Source: Novipirellula caenicola (lineage in GTDB: Bacteria; Planctomycetota; Planctomycetia; Pirellulales; Pirellulaceae). From it: 64,000 nucleotides of DNA. Below the pieces are notes generated by a model. It was not told where the DNA came from, searched no databases, and worked only from the letters and a program-made list of their open reading frames with translations. Below, piece by piece: positions 25,535-34,033 of this stretch (within the stretch, counting starts at the first letter, position 1; every line of letters starts with the position of its first letter). Location of the stretch: positions 186,001 through 250,000 of the forward strand of contig NZ_BAABRO010000008.1 of the NCBI RefSeq assembly GCF_039545035.1, in the 5' to 3' direction. Made by a program: the position numbers and the translations under genes.

Positions 25535-26758
25535 CTATTTAAAACCGGCACCCGAGGGGCGTTTGGATAGGGCACCACGGACGCCTAACTCGCGAGGGTC
25601 GCGTGCAATTTTGTCACTAAAGATGCGGACGTCATCGAGGATCGGCCGGATGCGTGCCGAGGCCTGTTCGATGTTTTCGATCGTGCGGCGAACTTGCCAA
25701 TAGATTTCATCGTCTTCGAGGAATCGTTTGAACGATCCGTCGCTGTTGTTGACCGCTCGGCCCAACGTTTCAAGTTCTGCCAGGGCAACGTCGGCGCTGG
25801 CCAACGTTCGCAGCACCTGTTCGACCAGTTCACCGCCACGCTGACCGAGAGGTTCGGTGAATTTTTCGACATTCTGCATCGTGCGATCAAAACTTGCCAC
25901 CGATCGCTGCGCCGTCGCGATGGTTTCTTCCGCGGTGGCGCCCACTCGTTCAAATCGATCGCCAACCCGACGGAAACTCTCGAACGTTTCTCGGGTGCTG
26001 TCGAGTGTTTTTTGTGCATTCATCAACAGTTGCGGCAACTGGGCCATCGAACGTTCAATGTTCTCTTGAATTAACGGGTTGCCTACGGTTTTTCGCACAT
26101 CGCGGATCGCGCCTTGGAATTCTTCGAGTGTTTCGACCGCTTCCTGAGCCAGTCGGTCCATGTTTTGATCGGCCCCTCCTACCGTGTCTTTGACTTCGAC
26201 GGCAAGTAGGTTCACGTTCTCGCCGGCCAGCGCAATCGAATCGCCCGCCTTGCGGATCGACTCCATCGTTTCCAACATCTGCCCTTCCATGCTGAACAGC
26301 ACGTTATACGGGTTTTTGGATTTTTGGCCGTAGTCCAGGTAATCTTCGTGGGCAAAGCGAGTGCTCACCAATTCCATTTTGCCGCCCAATGCTTTTTCTA
26401 GCTCTTCTTCGGTCGCTCGCACGAACTCAATCGCAGCGTCACCGGTCACTAGCGAGCTATTTCCGATCGTGGGGATGTAGTGGCGGTCAATTGGCTTGGT
26501 GCTGTCCATCGCCAATGAAACCAAAACGCCTCCTTCGGGAAGCAGCGAGATCTCGTCCACCCGCCCGATCCGTACTCCGTCGCGAAGCACCGGGGTGTTG
26601 GGGCTGACCCCTTCGGCCGATGGAAACTCGACCAACAGCGTATAGTCTTGATTCAGTACGTTGGGGAATGCGCCGAACAAGAACGTCAAAATGATGCCGA
26701 TGCCGATCGCGGAAACGACGAGCACCCCGACGCCGAACCGTAGTTTATTATCATCCAT
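25535..26758 (-). CDS. MlaD-family (MCE domain) lipid transport protein
   Basis: 407 residues, about twice the length of E. coli MlaD. One N-terminal helix (GVGVLVVSAIGIGIILTFLF, ~8-27) anchors it. The MCE domain follows (YTLLVEFPSAEGVSPNTPV, LRDGVRIGRVDEISLL). Residues ~150-390 form a long helical tail (QNMDRLAQEAVETLEEFQGA, VGDRFERVGATAEETIATAQ) that may build a tunnel-like coiled coil. Periplasmic substrate-binding part of an Mla-type phospholipid transporter; last gene of mlaE-mlaF-mlaD, 9 bases after mlaF. Confidence 0.92.
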   Translation of the reverse strand: MDDNKLRFGVGVLVVSAIGIGIILTFLFGAFPNVLNQDYTLLVEFPSAEGVSPNTPVLRDGVRIGRVDEISLLPEGGVLVSLAMDSTKPIDRHYIPTIGNSSLVTGDAAIEFVRATEEELEKALGGKMELVSTRFAHEDYLDYGQKSKNPYNVLFSMEGQMLETMESIRKAGDSIALAGENVNLLAVEVKDTVGGADQNMDRLAQEAVETLEEFQGAIRDVRKTVGNPLIQENIERSMAQLPQLLMNAQKTLDSTRETFESFRRVGDRFERVGATAEETIATAQRSVASFDRTMQNVEKFTEPLGQRGGELVEQVLRTLASADVALAELETLGRAVNNSDGSFKRFLEDDEIYWQVRRTIENIEQASARIRPILDDVRIFSDKIARDPRELGVRGALSKRPSGAGFK

Positions 26759-26767
26759 GATTTTTTC

Positions 26768-27628
26768 TTAGCCTTCGCTTTGCAGCGACATCTCCTTCAA
26801 CCGTTCACCCGCTTCACCACGAACAAATTGGCGAACGCGTCGATCATCGGCGTGTTCAAGGTCACTGGGCGATCCATCGAATAACACTTGCGATTCGTGC
26901 GGACTCAAGCGTCGTCGCGGGTAAAACATCAACACACGATCGGAGACTTTGCGAGCGGTGTGCATGTCATGCGTGACCACGATGCTGGTCACCGGATAAC
27001 GTCGCCGTGTCTCGAGGATCAATTCGTTGATCACGTCGCTCATGATCGGATCGAGTCCCGTGGTCGGTTCGTCGTACACGACCAACTCCGGTTCCAAAAT
27101 TAACGCACGCGCCAAACCGACCCGTTTCCGCATCCCGCCGGATAACTCGGCGGGATACTTTCGTGCGACTTCGCTTGGCAACCCGACTTCCATTAGATGC
27201 TGCATCACTCGGTCGCGTACTTCGGACTCTGCGACCACCTCGTTTTGCCGCAGCGGAAACGCGACATTTTCGAAGATTGACATGCTGTCGAACAACGCTG
27301 CGTTTTGAAATACAAACCCAAAACGTTTGCGAGTTCGTGTGAGTTCGGTCATGCTCATTTCGTCGAAACGGCGACCGTCAAACGAGATCGACCCTTGCGT
27401 CGGTTGGATCAAACCGACCAACGTTTTCATGAAAACGGTTTTGCCACACCCGCTTTCGCCAATCACCGCGATGGTTTGGCCTCGCAAGATCGAAACGTTG
27501 ATGTCTTGCAGGATCGTTTGCTTTTGAAACACCACGCTCAGATCATCGACCACGATCAGTGATTCCGAGGCGTCGCCTGGTTTGGGTTCAGGATCAAGTT
27601 CGTATTCGTAATCGTTATCGGAGCTCAT
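26768..27628 (-). CDS. Mla-type ABC transporter ATPase (MlaF-like)
   Basis: 286 residues from the ATG at 27628. Walker A is GESGCGKTVFMK (~63-74), signature LSGGMRKRVGLARAL, Walker B LVVYDEPTTGLDPIM and switch His in VTHDMHTARK. The sequence around LIQPTQGSISFDGRRFDEMS matches the MlaF/Ttg2A group. It energises lipid movement by the MlaE permease. ATGA overlap with the preceding mlaE gene (4 bases) shows tight coupling and decides the start over an upstream in-frame start that would add 55 residues. Confidence 0.93.
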   Translation of the reverse strand: MSSDNDYEYELDPEPKPGDASESLIVVDDLSVVFQKQTILQDINVSILRGQTIAVIGESGCGKTVFMKTLVGLIQPTQGSISFDGRRFDEMSMTELTRTRKRFGFVFQNAALFDSMSIFENVAFPLRQNEVVAESEVRDRVMQHLMEVGLPSEVARKYPAELSGGMRKRVGLARALILEPELVVYDEPTTGLDPIMSDVINELILETRRRYPVTSIVVTHDMHTARKVSDRVLMFYPRRRLSPHESQVLFDGSPSDLEHADDRRVRQFVRGEAGERLKEMSLQSEG

Positions 27629-28467
27629 AGGATCGATGCTCCTTCGGGATAAAGTTTGAAGTACAACGCGTCCAAGAAAATGTTTAGCGCCAAGTCGATC
27701 GCCAGGATCAAGACAAACGAGTAGACGAACGCCGCGGTGGCAGCTTTGCCAACCCCTTCGGCACCGGCTTGGCAATTGAATCCTCGGTAGCAACTGACAA
27801 TTGCAATCACACCGCCAAAGAAGAAGCTTTTGAAGATGCCATTGAAAAGGTCAAAACCGCGTACCCCTTCACGCGAATGATTCAGGTAGGCGGCGTGATC
27901 GATTCCAAGGATCACCACGCTGTAAAAATAGCCACCGACAATCCCCATGAAATCGGCCATGATCGTCAGTGCCGGGATTAGCAAAATGCAGGCCAAGAAT
28001 CGGGGCACAACCAAGTAATGGATCGGATCAGCACCCATCGTGGTGAGTGCATCGATTTGTTCGGTCACTCGCATCGTTCCCAAGACCGCCGCCATGGCGC
28101 TGCCGACGCGGCCGGCCAACATCGTGGCGGCAAGAACGGGACCCAGCTCGCGGACCAGCGAGGTGTTGATGACGACCCCCAATCGGTTCTCGAGCCCAAA
28201 GGCGTGGAATTGGTAGTAGCTGTTCACCGCTAGCACCATCCCGATGAACGTGCCGGTTAACGCGACGACAGGCAAACTGAGCACACCGACCTGATAGAAA
28301 TTCGGCAGAATCGTGCCGCGACGAGGGAGCCGAGTGAACAACCAAACAAACATCTTCCAAGCGAAGATGGCAATGTCGCCCACGGTGGTCACGCCATCGA
28401 CGACTGCCGATCCCCATTCCATCACCCAGCGCACGAAGGGGCCTTCGCTTGGCGTGGGATCATTCAT
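27625..28467 (-). CDS. Mla-type ABC permease (MlaE-like)
   Basis: 280 residues from the ATG at 28467 (MNDPTPSEG); a start at 28536 would add 23 residues. Typical MlaE core: VGVLSLPVVALTGTFIGMVL, ELGPVLAATMLAGRVGSAMA, EQIDALTTMGADPIHYLVVP and a Cys-containing cytosolic loop (SCYRGFNCQAGAEGVGKA) in the last third. Five to six membrane segments. First gene of the three-gene Mla operon; no MlaB (STAS) or MlaC gene is adjacent, as in many non-proteobacterial systems. Confidence 0.93.
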   Translation of the reverse strand: MNDPTPSEGPFVRWVMEWGSAVVDGVTTVGDIAIFAWKMFVWLFTRLPRRGTILPNFYQVGVLSLPVVALTGTFIGMVLAVNSYYQFHAFGLENRLGVVINTSLVRELGPVLAATMLAGRVGSAMAAVLGTMRVTEQIDALTTMGADPIHYLVVPRFLACILLIPALTIMADFMGIVGGYFYSVVILGIDHAAYLNHSREGVRGFDLFNGIFKSFFFGGVIAIVSCYRGFNCQAGAEGVGKAATAAFVYSFVLILAIDLALNIFLDALYFKLYPEGASIL

Positions 28468-28758
28468 TGCCCCGCCTCGATGTGGCGACGGCAGTGCAGC
28501 GGTACCCTGCTCAGCCACGTTTGCTTTTCTCCCCATGCCGAAATGACGCGAATTTGCGAATCGTCCGGCGGTGAGTGTGGGGATCTCCGCAATTGTGACC
28601 CGTCGCGCTGCTCTGCAGCGCTATCACTCGGGTCGCGCATCCACCATCACCGCATACGTGATTGTATCGGTCAGGTGGACCTTGAGGATTAGCGAAAGAA
28701 AACGGATCGTGGTTGCTAGCTATTGTGGATCGAGCGTTGTCCCCAATTCACGGCGTTT

Positions 28759-29610
28759 CTATTCCGCGACACACGGGTTACTCAAGGTGCCAATGCCATC
28801 AATTTCGACTTTGCAGACATCGCCTGGTTTTAAGAAAACGGGCGGCTTTCGGGCGACACCGACCCCGGGGGGAGTGCCAGTGAAAATCAGGTCACCGGGA
28901 TGGAGTGTCATGATTTTAGTGAGATGCGCAATCAATTCGCCAATGTTAAAAATCAGCTGAGCGGTGGTGCTGTTTTGGACAACTTCGTCATTGAGATGCA
29001 TTTTTACCCGCACGTCGCTGGGGTCGGTCATTTCGCCAGTGGTCACGACACAGGGGCCGACGGGAGCGAACGTGTCAAAGCTCTTGCCCAGCAACCATTG
29101 GCCCGCCGGGCGTCCTTTTTGCCAATCGCGAGCCGAGACATCATGCCCGCAGGTGTATCCGTAGACGCAATCCATCGCGTCGTCGGCCGAGACGTGCTTG
29201 GCCGTTTTGCCGATCACGACCACCAATTCGGCTTCGTAATCGACTTGCTCTGAAACTCGCGGCAAGCGAATCGCATCGCCATGCCCGACAATGGCTGTAT
29301 TGAATTTGCTGAACACGACGGGTTCCGAGGGGATTTCAGAACCGGTTTCGATCGCGTGGTCGCGGTAATTCAGGCCGATGCAAATCACTTTCTCCGGCGT
29401 GTCGATCGGAGGCAGCAGCTTGTCAGGAGCCGGTTGCCACTGCGATTCGCTTGGCTTGGGCAGGTCCGCGAGCCACTTCGCACCTCCCGCCAATAGTTCC
29501 GCTTGAGTCACCGGAGCATCGGTCAGCGAAGAGAGCGGACAGATCCGCGAGCCCTCGTAAATCGCAAACTGCGGGTTCCCCTCAGCGTCGCTGAATCGGC
29601 AAATGGGCAT
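28759..29610 (-). CDS. Fumarylacetoacetate hydrolase family protein
   Basis: 283 residues from the ATG at 29610 (a GTG lies one codon upstream). FAH-fold motifs: [14 protein letters not shown], metal-binding Glu pair in [11 protein letters not shown], Asp in [26 protein letters not shown], and [15 protein letters not shown] near the end. The family hydrolyses or decarboxylates beta-diketo or 2-oxo acids in aromatic and sugar-acid catabolism. The substrate cannot be set from the sequence. Single gene, divergent from the following Tat-exported protein. Confidence 0.92.
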   Translation of the reverse strand: MPICRFSDAEGNPQFAIYEGSRICPLSSLTDAPVTQAELLAGGAKWLADLPKPSESQWQPAPDKLLPPIDTPEKVICIGLNYRDHAIETGSEIPSEPVVFSKFNTAIVGHGDAIRLPRVSEQVDYEAELVVVIGKTAKHVSADDAMDCVYGYTCGHDVSARDWQKGRPAGQWLLGKSFDTFAPVGPCVVTTGEMTDPSDVRVKMHLNDEVVQNSTTAQLIFNIGELIAHLTKIMTLHPGDLIFTGTPPGVGVARKPPVFLKPGDVCKVEIDGIGTLSNPCVAE

Positions 29611-29844
29611 CACTCTATATCCTTTGGGAATCGATCAAGTCGGTTGGTAATTTGCTGGATCACTTTTTCATGATCTACCACAGTGTAGCACTCTTGCTTG
29701 ACTTTTTATGCCACCCCAAACCGAACCACCGATGCGGTTCGGTTATACTGGGCGACACGCGGCGCCGACAAACGTTCGCTCCCCTGCCCTACCCCGCCCT
29801 CCCCTGCCCCCTTGCCTGACAATACAACGAGGTATTCCCTGCCA

Positions 29845-31146
29845 ATGAATTTTGCATCTTCAAGACGAACGGCGTTAAAAACAATTGCTTCGGCCACCGC
29901 ATTGGCCTCCGTCGGCCCAGTGGCAAGTGCTGCAGAGCAGGCGAATTCTGGCTTGGCGGAATCGTTTCCCCCGGTGCGGCAAATCACTCGGGGGCCCCTG
30001 AATCATTGGTTTGGCTACTACGATAAACTTGAATTCGATCCGACCAATCGTTTTGTCCTCTCAGGCGAAGTGCCGTTTGAACATCGCACGCCGCGTGCGG
30101 ACGACACGATCCGTGTGGGCATGGTCGACACCGCGGATAATGACAAATGGATCCCGCTCGGTAAAAGCAGTGCGTGGGGATGGCAGCAAGGTTGCATGTT
30201 ACAGTGGCGACCGCAGTCCGATTCCGAAGTGGTTTGGAACGATCGTCAAGGCGACCAACATGTTTGCCGCGTGATGGACGTGAAGACTAAAAAACTTCGC
30301 ACGTTGCCGCGGCCCATCTATGCACTCAGTGGCGATGGGAAATGGGCGATCACCGCCGATTTTTCGCGGATCCAGCGGATGCGGCCGGGCTACGGGTACG
30401 TCGGATTGACCGATCCTTGTTCGCAACTTCGAGCACCTGAGGACTCGGGCGTCTGGAAAATGAACATGGAAACGGGCGAGTCCGAGTTGATCTTTTCGCT
30501 CGCCGCAGCGGCTCGGATCGATTACAAAGGCAAATCGTTAGCCGACAAATGGAACTACTTTAATCATCTGTTGGTCAGCCCCGATAGCTCGCGATTCATC
30601 GTTTTGCATCGCTGGCGTGAAAGTACGGGCGACGGGCCGGATGCCGAACCGGCAGGACGTTTCACGACGCGAATGTTTACCGTCGGCATGGACGGTCGCG
30701 ACCCCTACATCCTCGATCCGTCGGGAGAAACATCGCACTTCATTTGGCGAGATCCGTCGCATGTTTGTGCATGGACGAAACCGACGGGCAAGTCGTCAGG
30801 TTTTTATTTGTTTCGCGATCAAAGCGACGAAGTTCAAACGGTGGGCGAAGGAGTGATGACGCAAAACGGGCACAACACGTATGTGCCCAATACCGATAAC
30901 GAGTGGATTCTCAATGACACCTATCCGCAAAAAGGGACTCGCACGCAGAATCCCTATCTGTACCATGTGCCGTCCAATCGAGTGGTTCCGCTCGGTCATT
31001 TCTACTCGCCGCCGGAATACACTGGCGAGTGGCGGTGTGACACGCATCCGCGAAATAGTAACGACGGAAAATCGGTCGTGATCGATTCGCCTCACCACGA
31101 AGGCCGGCAATTGCATTTGATCGACATCCGCGAAATCGTGGCGTAA
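29845..31146 (+). CDS. Tat-exported beta-propeller protein, possibly PL22-like
   Basis: 433 residues from the ATG at 29845. The N-terminus carries a twin-arginine-like signal (SSRRTALKTIASATALA) cut near VASAAEQ. The rest has repeated propeller-type strands with conserved-looking aromatic and His motifs (NHWFGYYDKLEFDP, LLVSPDSSRFIVLHRW, GHNTYVPNTDNEWILND, DTHPRNSNDGKSVVIDSPHH). The layout recalls oligogalacturonate lyase (PL22) and TolB-type propellers, but the catalytic residues of PL22 were not verified. Likely a periplasmic carbohydrate-active or binding protein. Confidence 0.6.
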   Translation: MNFASSRRTALKTIASATALASVGPVASAAEQANSGLAESFPPVRQITRGPLNHWFGYYDKLEFDPTNRFVLSGEVPFEHRTPRADDTIRVGMVDTADNDKWIPLGKSSAWGWQQGCMLQWRPQSDSEVVWNDRQGDQHVCRVMDVKTKKLRTLPRPIYALSGDGKWAITADFSRIQRMRPGYGYVGLTDPCSQLRAPEDSGVWKMNMETGESELIFSLAAAARIDYKGKSLADKWNYFNHLLVSPDSSRFIVLHRWRESTGDGPDAEPAGRFTTRMFTVGMDGRDPYILDPSGETSHFIWRDPSHVCAWTKPTGKSSGFYLFRDQSDEVQTVGEGVMTQNGHNTYVPNTDNEWILNDTYPQKGTRTQNPYLYHVPSNRVVPLGHFYSPPEYTGEWRCDTHPRNSNDGKSVVIDSPHHEGRQLHLIDIREIVA

Positions 31147-31179
31147 CACGCACGTCGTAGTCCGCCATTCGCATTTTCC

Positions 31180-31206
31180 CGTAGCGAAACTCGCCAAGAG
31201 TTTCGG
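31180..31206. repeat. CGAAACTC hairpin repeat, copy 2
   Basis: CGTAGCGAAACTCGCCAAGA then GTTTCGG. Compared with the copy at 6594-6620 the stem changes at one base on each side (CGAAACTC/GAGTTTCG vs CGAAAGTC/GACTTTCG), keeping all pairs. Confidence 0.8.
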
Positions 31207-31271
31207 TGGTAGATGCTCCGACAGGCTGGAAGCCTATCCCACAGAAGACACTGCTACTCTGACGTGGCGCC

Positions 31272-31350
31272 TTGAAACTGCAGCGGGCGTGGTCACCACC
31301 AGCGTCACGTTGGTCGGTGACCGAGACGAAACACGTGTTTGCGTCTATCG
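31272..31350 (-). pseudogene. Duplicated fragment of esterase gene 3' end
   Basis: About 75 bases resemble the last codons of the neighbouring esterase gene (31437 onward). Shared landmarks are TTGAAACTGCAGCGG, CGTGGTCACCA, GCGTCACG and GTCGGTGACCGA. Relative to the gene, it carries a one-base insertion (CGGGCG vs CGGCG) and another indel, so it cannot be read in frame through. Read leftward, it still gives the esterase-like FVSVTDQRDA. A relic of a local duplication. Confidence 0.7.
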
Positions 31351-31423
31351 GTAGTGGACGAGACAACGAGTCCTTTGCGGTGGTGGTTGTTTTCGGTGAG
31401 GGACTCGTAGCCTCGTCCACTAC
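31351..31423. repeat. 23-bp inverted repeat between duplicate gene ends
   Basis: Arms at 31351-31373 and 31401-31423 pair over 23 positions with two mismatches; perfect parts are GTAGTGGACGAG / CTCGTCCACTAC and ACGAGTCC / GGACTCGT. A 27-base GT-rich loop separates them. It sits exactly between the relic fragment and the intact esterase 3' end. Confidence 0.8.
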
Positions 31424-31436
31424 GAGGATTGCAATG

Positions 31437-32735
31437 TCATTGAAACTGCAGCGGCGTGGTCACCATTGCGTCACGCTCGTCGGTGACCGAAACGAACCAA
31501 GTGTTGGCGTCTTGGGGTGGAGCGGCGATGATCGCCGCATCGGTGATTTTGCCAGGAATGCTTTTCCATGTGCGTTCGGATCGCAGTCCCGTGTCAGTCG
31601 TGTAGTGCAGCGTTGCCGATTTGAGCGGCGTCTGGCTTTTATATTGAACGTGCACCTCGTTTTCTTGCACGACCGGAGTTTCAAGCGTCGCCAGCGGCAC
31701 GCCGCCGCGACAATGGGAATCGATAAAAAGGCCGATCTCTTGCGGTGCCCATCCGGCGGGATGGCCGTGCGGCATGTTGACTTCGATTCGCATCTGCTTT
31801 TCACCTGGAACGGCATCAAAGCTCTTTTGATAACTGTCCAGCGGATAATGTTTGTCGTTGGTTCCATTGACAAACAAGATCGGAACGCGGCACTGAGTCA
31901 GCACGCTCGAAGGATCGTAGGCTTGGATCCATGCATTGCGACGTTCGCCAAGTTGGTCAATTGATGGTTTTTGAACCGATTCGCCTTCGAATAGAAACCC
32001 GCAACCATAGACGGGAACGGCGGCGTTGAAGCGATCGTCAAGCGACGCAGCCAGACACGTTGTGTAGCCACCCCAGCTGATTCCGGTGACCGCGGTTTGT
32101 TCGGCATCGACTTCGTCAAACGAGCGGATCAGTGAATGAGCGCGAAGCACGCTGGATGCGGCGTGAAAGGGCCAGTCATCAGAAACATCGGCACCAATCG
32201 AATCAAACTTGGTGTCGTGTCCTTGGTCTGGTCCACCGAGCGGCAATCGCGTTCTGGTTTCGCGGCGTGCGGTTTGATTGCGAATTGGCTCTCCCGTCTT
32301 TGAATCGTATACCGGATCGATCGGACGTGATCCCGCTAAATCCATCGCGATGGCGGCATATCCGCGTTTGGCCCACAACCAAGCCCACTCGGCAAACGCC
32401 GTCCCACCGCCGCCGTGAATCAGTACGACCGCGGGGTACTTTGTTTTGTTGGTCTGGTTTGCAGCCGTCGTGTTTTCACCAAGCGTGCTCGGCGATGCGT
32501 AGAACGCGAACACTTCGGTCGGATGCCCTTGAAACGATTCTCCCTCGTAAATCAATTGATGCACTGGTCCTGATCGGTCTTCCCAACGCATCGTTGGAAC
32601 TTGTTTTGCTGCATCGACCATCGAGTGCAGTGGGCTGGCTGCGGCGGATGTTGCCGGATCTGTCGCGGGCTCTTTTGCGGACAGCGGTGCGGATAGCAGC
32701 AGCAAGGCTGTAAACACGAGGTGAGTGGGTTTCAT
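31437..32735 (-). CDS. Exported alpha/beta hydrolase (acetyl-esterase/S9-like)
   Basis: 432 residues. Signal peptide ~1-21 (LVFTALLLLSAPLSAKE). The hydrolase core shows the oxyanion strand VVLIHGGGGTAFAEW, nucleophile elbow GISWGGYT, acid in FVNGTNDKHYP and base in NMPHGHPAGW. After ~residue 330 a beta-rich extra domain follows (VQENEVHVQYKSQTPLKSA, ending VSVTDERDAMVTTPLQFQ). This plan fits acetyl xylan esterase or dienelactone-hydrolase-like enzymes in planctomycetes. Substrate unknown, presumably an ester on a polysaccharide. Its 3' end is partly duplicated just downstream. Confidence 0.85.
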   Translation of the reverse strand: MKPTHLVFTALLLLSAPLSAKEPATDPATSAAASPLHSMVDAAKQVPTMRWEDRSGPVHQLIYEGESFQGHPTEVFAFYASPSTLGENTTAANQTNKTKYPAVVLIHGGGGTAFAEWAWLWAKRGYAAIAMDLAGSRPIDPVYDSKTGEPIRNQTARRETRTRLPLGGPDQGHDTKFDSIGADVSDDWPFHAASSVLRAHSLIRSFDEVDAEQTAVTGISWGGYTTCLAASLDDRFNAAVPVYGCGFLFEGESVQKPSIDQLGERRNAWIQAYDPSSVLTQCRVPILFVNGTNDKHYPLDSYQKSFDAVPGEKQMRIEVNMPHGHPAGWAPQEIGLFIDSHCRGGVPLATLETPVVQENEVHVQYKSQTPLKSATLHYTTDTGLRSERTWKSIPGKITDAAIIAAPPQDANTWFVSVTDERDAMVTTPLQFQ

Positions 32736-32762
32736 CGGATGGAGGCGAGTTTAGGGGGAATC

Positions 32763-33623
32763 TTAGGGGGAATTGGATAAGAACGTGTCGATGGTTTCAC
32801 GGCATTCATTCCACGCCCATGGTGGCGTCGGATCGTTGTGTCCCATCGCATCAATCTCGACGAAATGCTTGGGGGAACAGCCTGACTCGTCATACAAGCG
32901 TTTGCCATGCTGGATCGGAATCAACCGGTCGTCATCGCCATGCATCTGCACAAGCGGCCCCGAGTAATTTTGAATTCGTGCGATCGAATCGTAGCGATTT
33001 CGCATCAAGAATTTGACGGGGATGAATTGGTATTTGTCGGCAGCCACGTCAACCATCCGATCAAACGTGCGATCCAGTACGAGCAGTTTCGCACCGCCCT
33101 GGGCTGCCACCGCGACGGCGCAACCACCGCCCAGCGATTGACCGTACAGAATCAAGTCGGTCGGTTGGATCGAAAACCGTTGACATGCAAAATCGCGACC
33201 GGCCACGGCGTCGGCGATCACGCCTGCTTCGTCGGGGGAACCCGGCATGCCGTCAAAACCACGGTATTCGGGGACGAAGACATTGGCTTTGAGTTGATTG
33301 CCGAGCCAAGCGGCAGTCGTGCTCTCACGGGCCGCTGTGATGCCATTGCCGTGGAAATAGACAAGCGTGTGTGCGGCGTTTGGATGTTCGTAGAGTTGTC
33401 CGGTCAACGTTGTGCCATCGGCTGATTCGTAGTCGACCGAGACGACTCCTGGGGCGGAGTCCGGCGGAATGTTCATGAACGCGCCGGGGTACACCAAGCG
33501 AGTTTCCATGGCGACCATGAAGACCAAGATCGTTGCGTACCCGATGACGGTAATCCGCATCGCTGCACCAACAACGCGTTTGAGTCGGCTTTGGTGGGGT
33601 TTTATCAAACGTGTTTCAGACAT
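32763..33623 (-). CDS. Membrane-anchored alpha/beta hydrolase
   Basis: 286 residues from the ATG at 33623. A single N-terminal membrane segment (MRITVIGYATILVFMVAME, ~22-40) is followed by a BAAT/YfhR-type hydrolase: YFHGNG, nucleophile YGQSLGGGCAVA, acid HGDDDRLIP, base DAMGHNDPTPPW. The fold and single anchor resemble ABHD13/YfhR proteins of unknown substrate. It starts upstream of the exported esterase with 27 bases between them and may be co-transcribed. Confidence 0.85.
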   Translation of the reverse strand: MSETRLIKPHQSRLKRVVGAAMRITVIGYATILVFMVAMETRLVYPGAFMNIPPDSAPGVVSVDYESADGTTLTGQLYEHPNAAHTLVYFHGNGITAARESTTAAWLGNQLKANVFVPEYRGFDGMPGSPDEAGVIADAVAGRDFACQRFSIQPTDLILYGQSLGGGCAVAVAAQGGAKLLVLDRTFDRMVDVAADKYQFIPVKFLMRNRYDSIARIQNYSGPLVQMHGDDDRLIPIQHGKRLYDESGCSPKHFVEIDAMGHNDPTPPWAWNECRETIDTFLSNSP

Positions 33624-33727
33624 CGGTTTGGTGTGAAGAGAGGCTTGCGTCACTGCGATCAATCGAGAAGTTTTGACTATTGTAATCGCTGCTGCCGCCG
33701 AGCCTCACCCGATTCCGTCGACGGAGC

Positions 33728-34033
33728 CTAACGCCGGAATCGGCTGCGAGCGTAATCAATCAGCATCCACTGCAATACGACCAGGACAAGCGGCATCGTA
33801 AACAAGATGAACTGGGACGCCTCGGCATTTTTGGCCCAAATGGGAAATTTGGATTCGACGGCGGTCAAAAGCGCCATCACAAACGAGGCGTTAAAGAACA
33901 GCAGGATGCACGTCACGACAACGGACCCAAGCGTGGCGGCACAGCCGAGCCACCTGGGGCTTGTCACGCGTTCAGCCGAATCCAGTGGATTCTCGGCAGA
34001 AGGATTTTCGGGGGGTGGCGACGGCACGCTCAC
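33728..34033 (-). CDS. Small two-helix membrane protein coupled to GntP
   Basis: 101 residues if started at the GTG at 34033, whose GTGA overlaps the stop of the GntP gene by four bases; this overlap decides the start. A Pro/Ser-rich N-terminus (VPSPPPENPSAENP) is followed by two membrane segments (TLGSVVVTCILLFFNASFVM and FILFTMPLVLVVLQWMLI), with a basic end. No family recognised. The tight coupling suggests a subunit or partner of the permease. Confidence 0.65.
   Translation of the reverse strand: MSVPSPPPENPSAENPLDSAERVTSPRWLGCAATLGSVVVTCILLFFNASFVMALLTAVESKFPIWAKNAEASQFILFTMPLVLVVLQWMLIDYARSRFRR

Noticed and set aside
31272-31964. Plus-strand open frame of 230 codons beside the esterase
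   Set aside because: Antisense to the esterase gene, with the frame opened by the GC-rich coding strand; no known motif.
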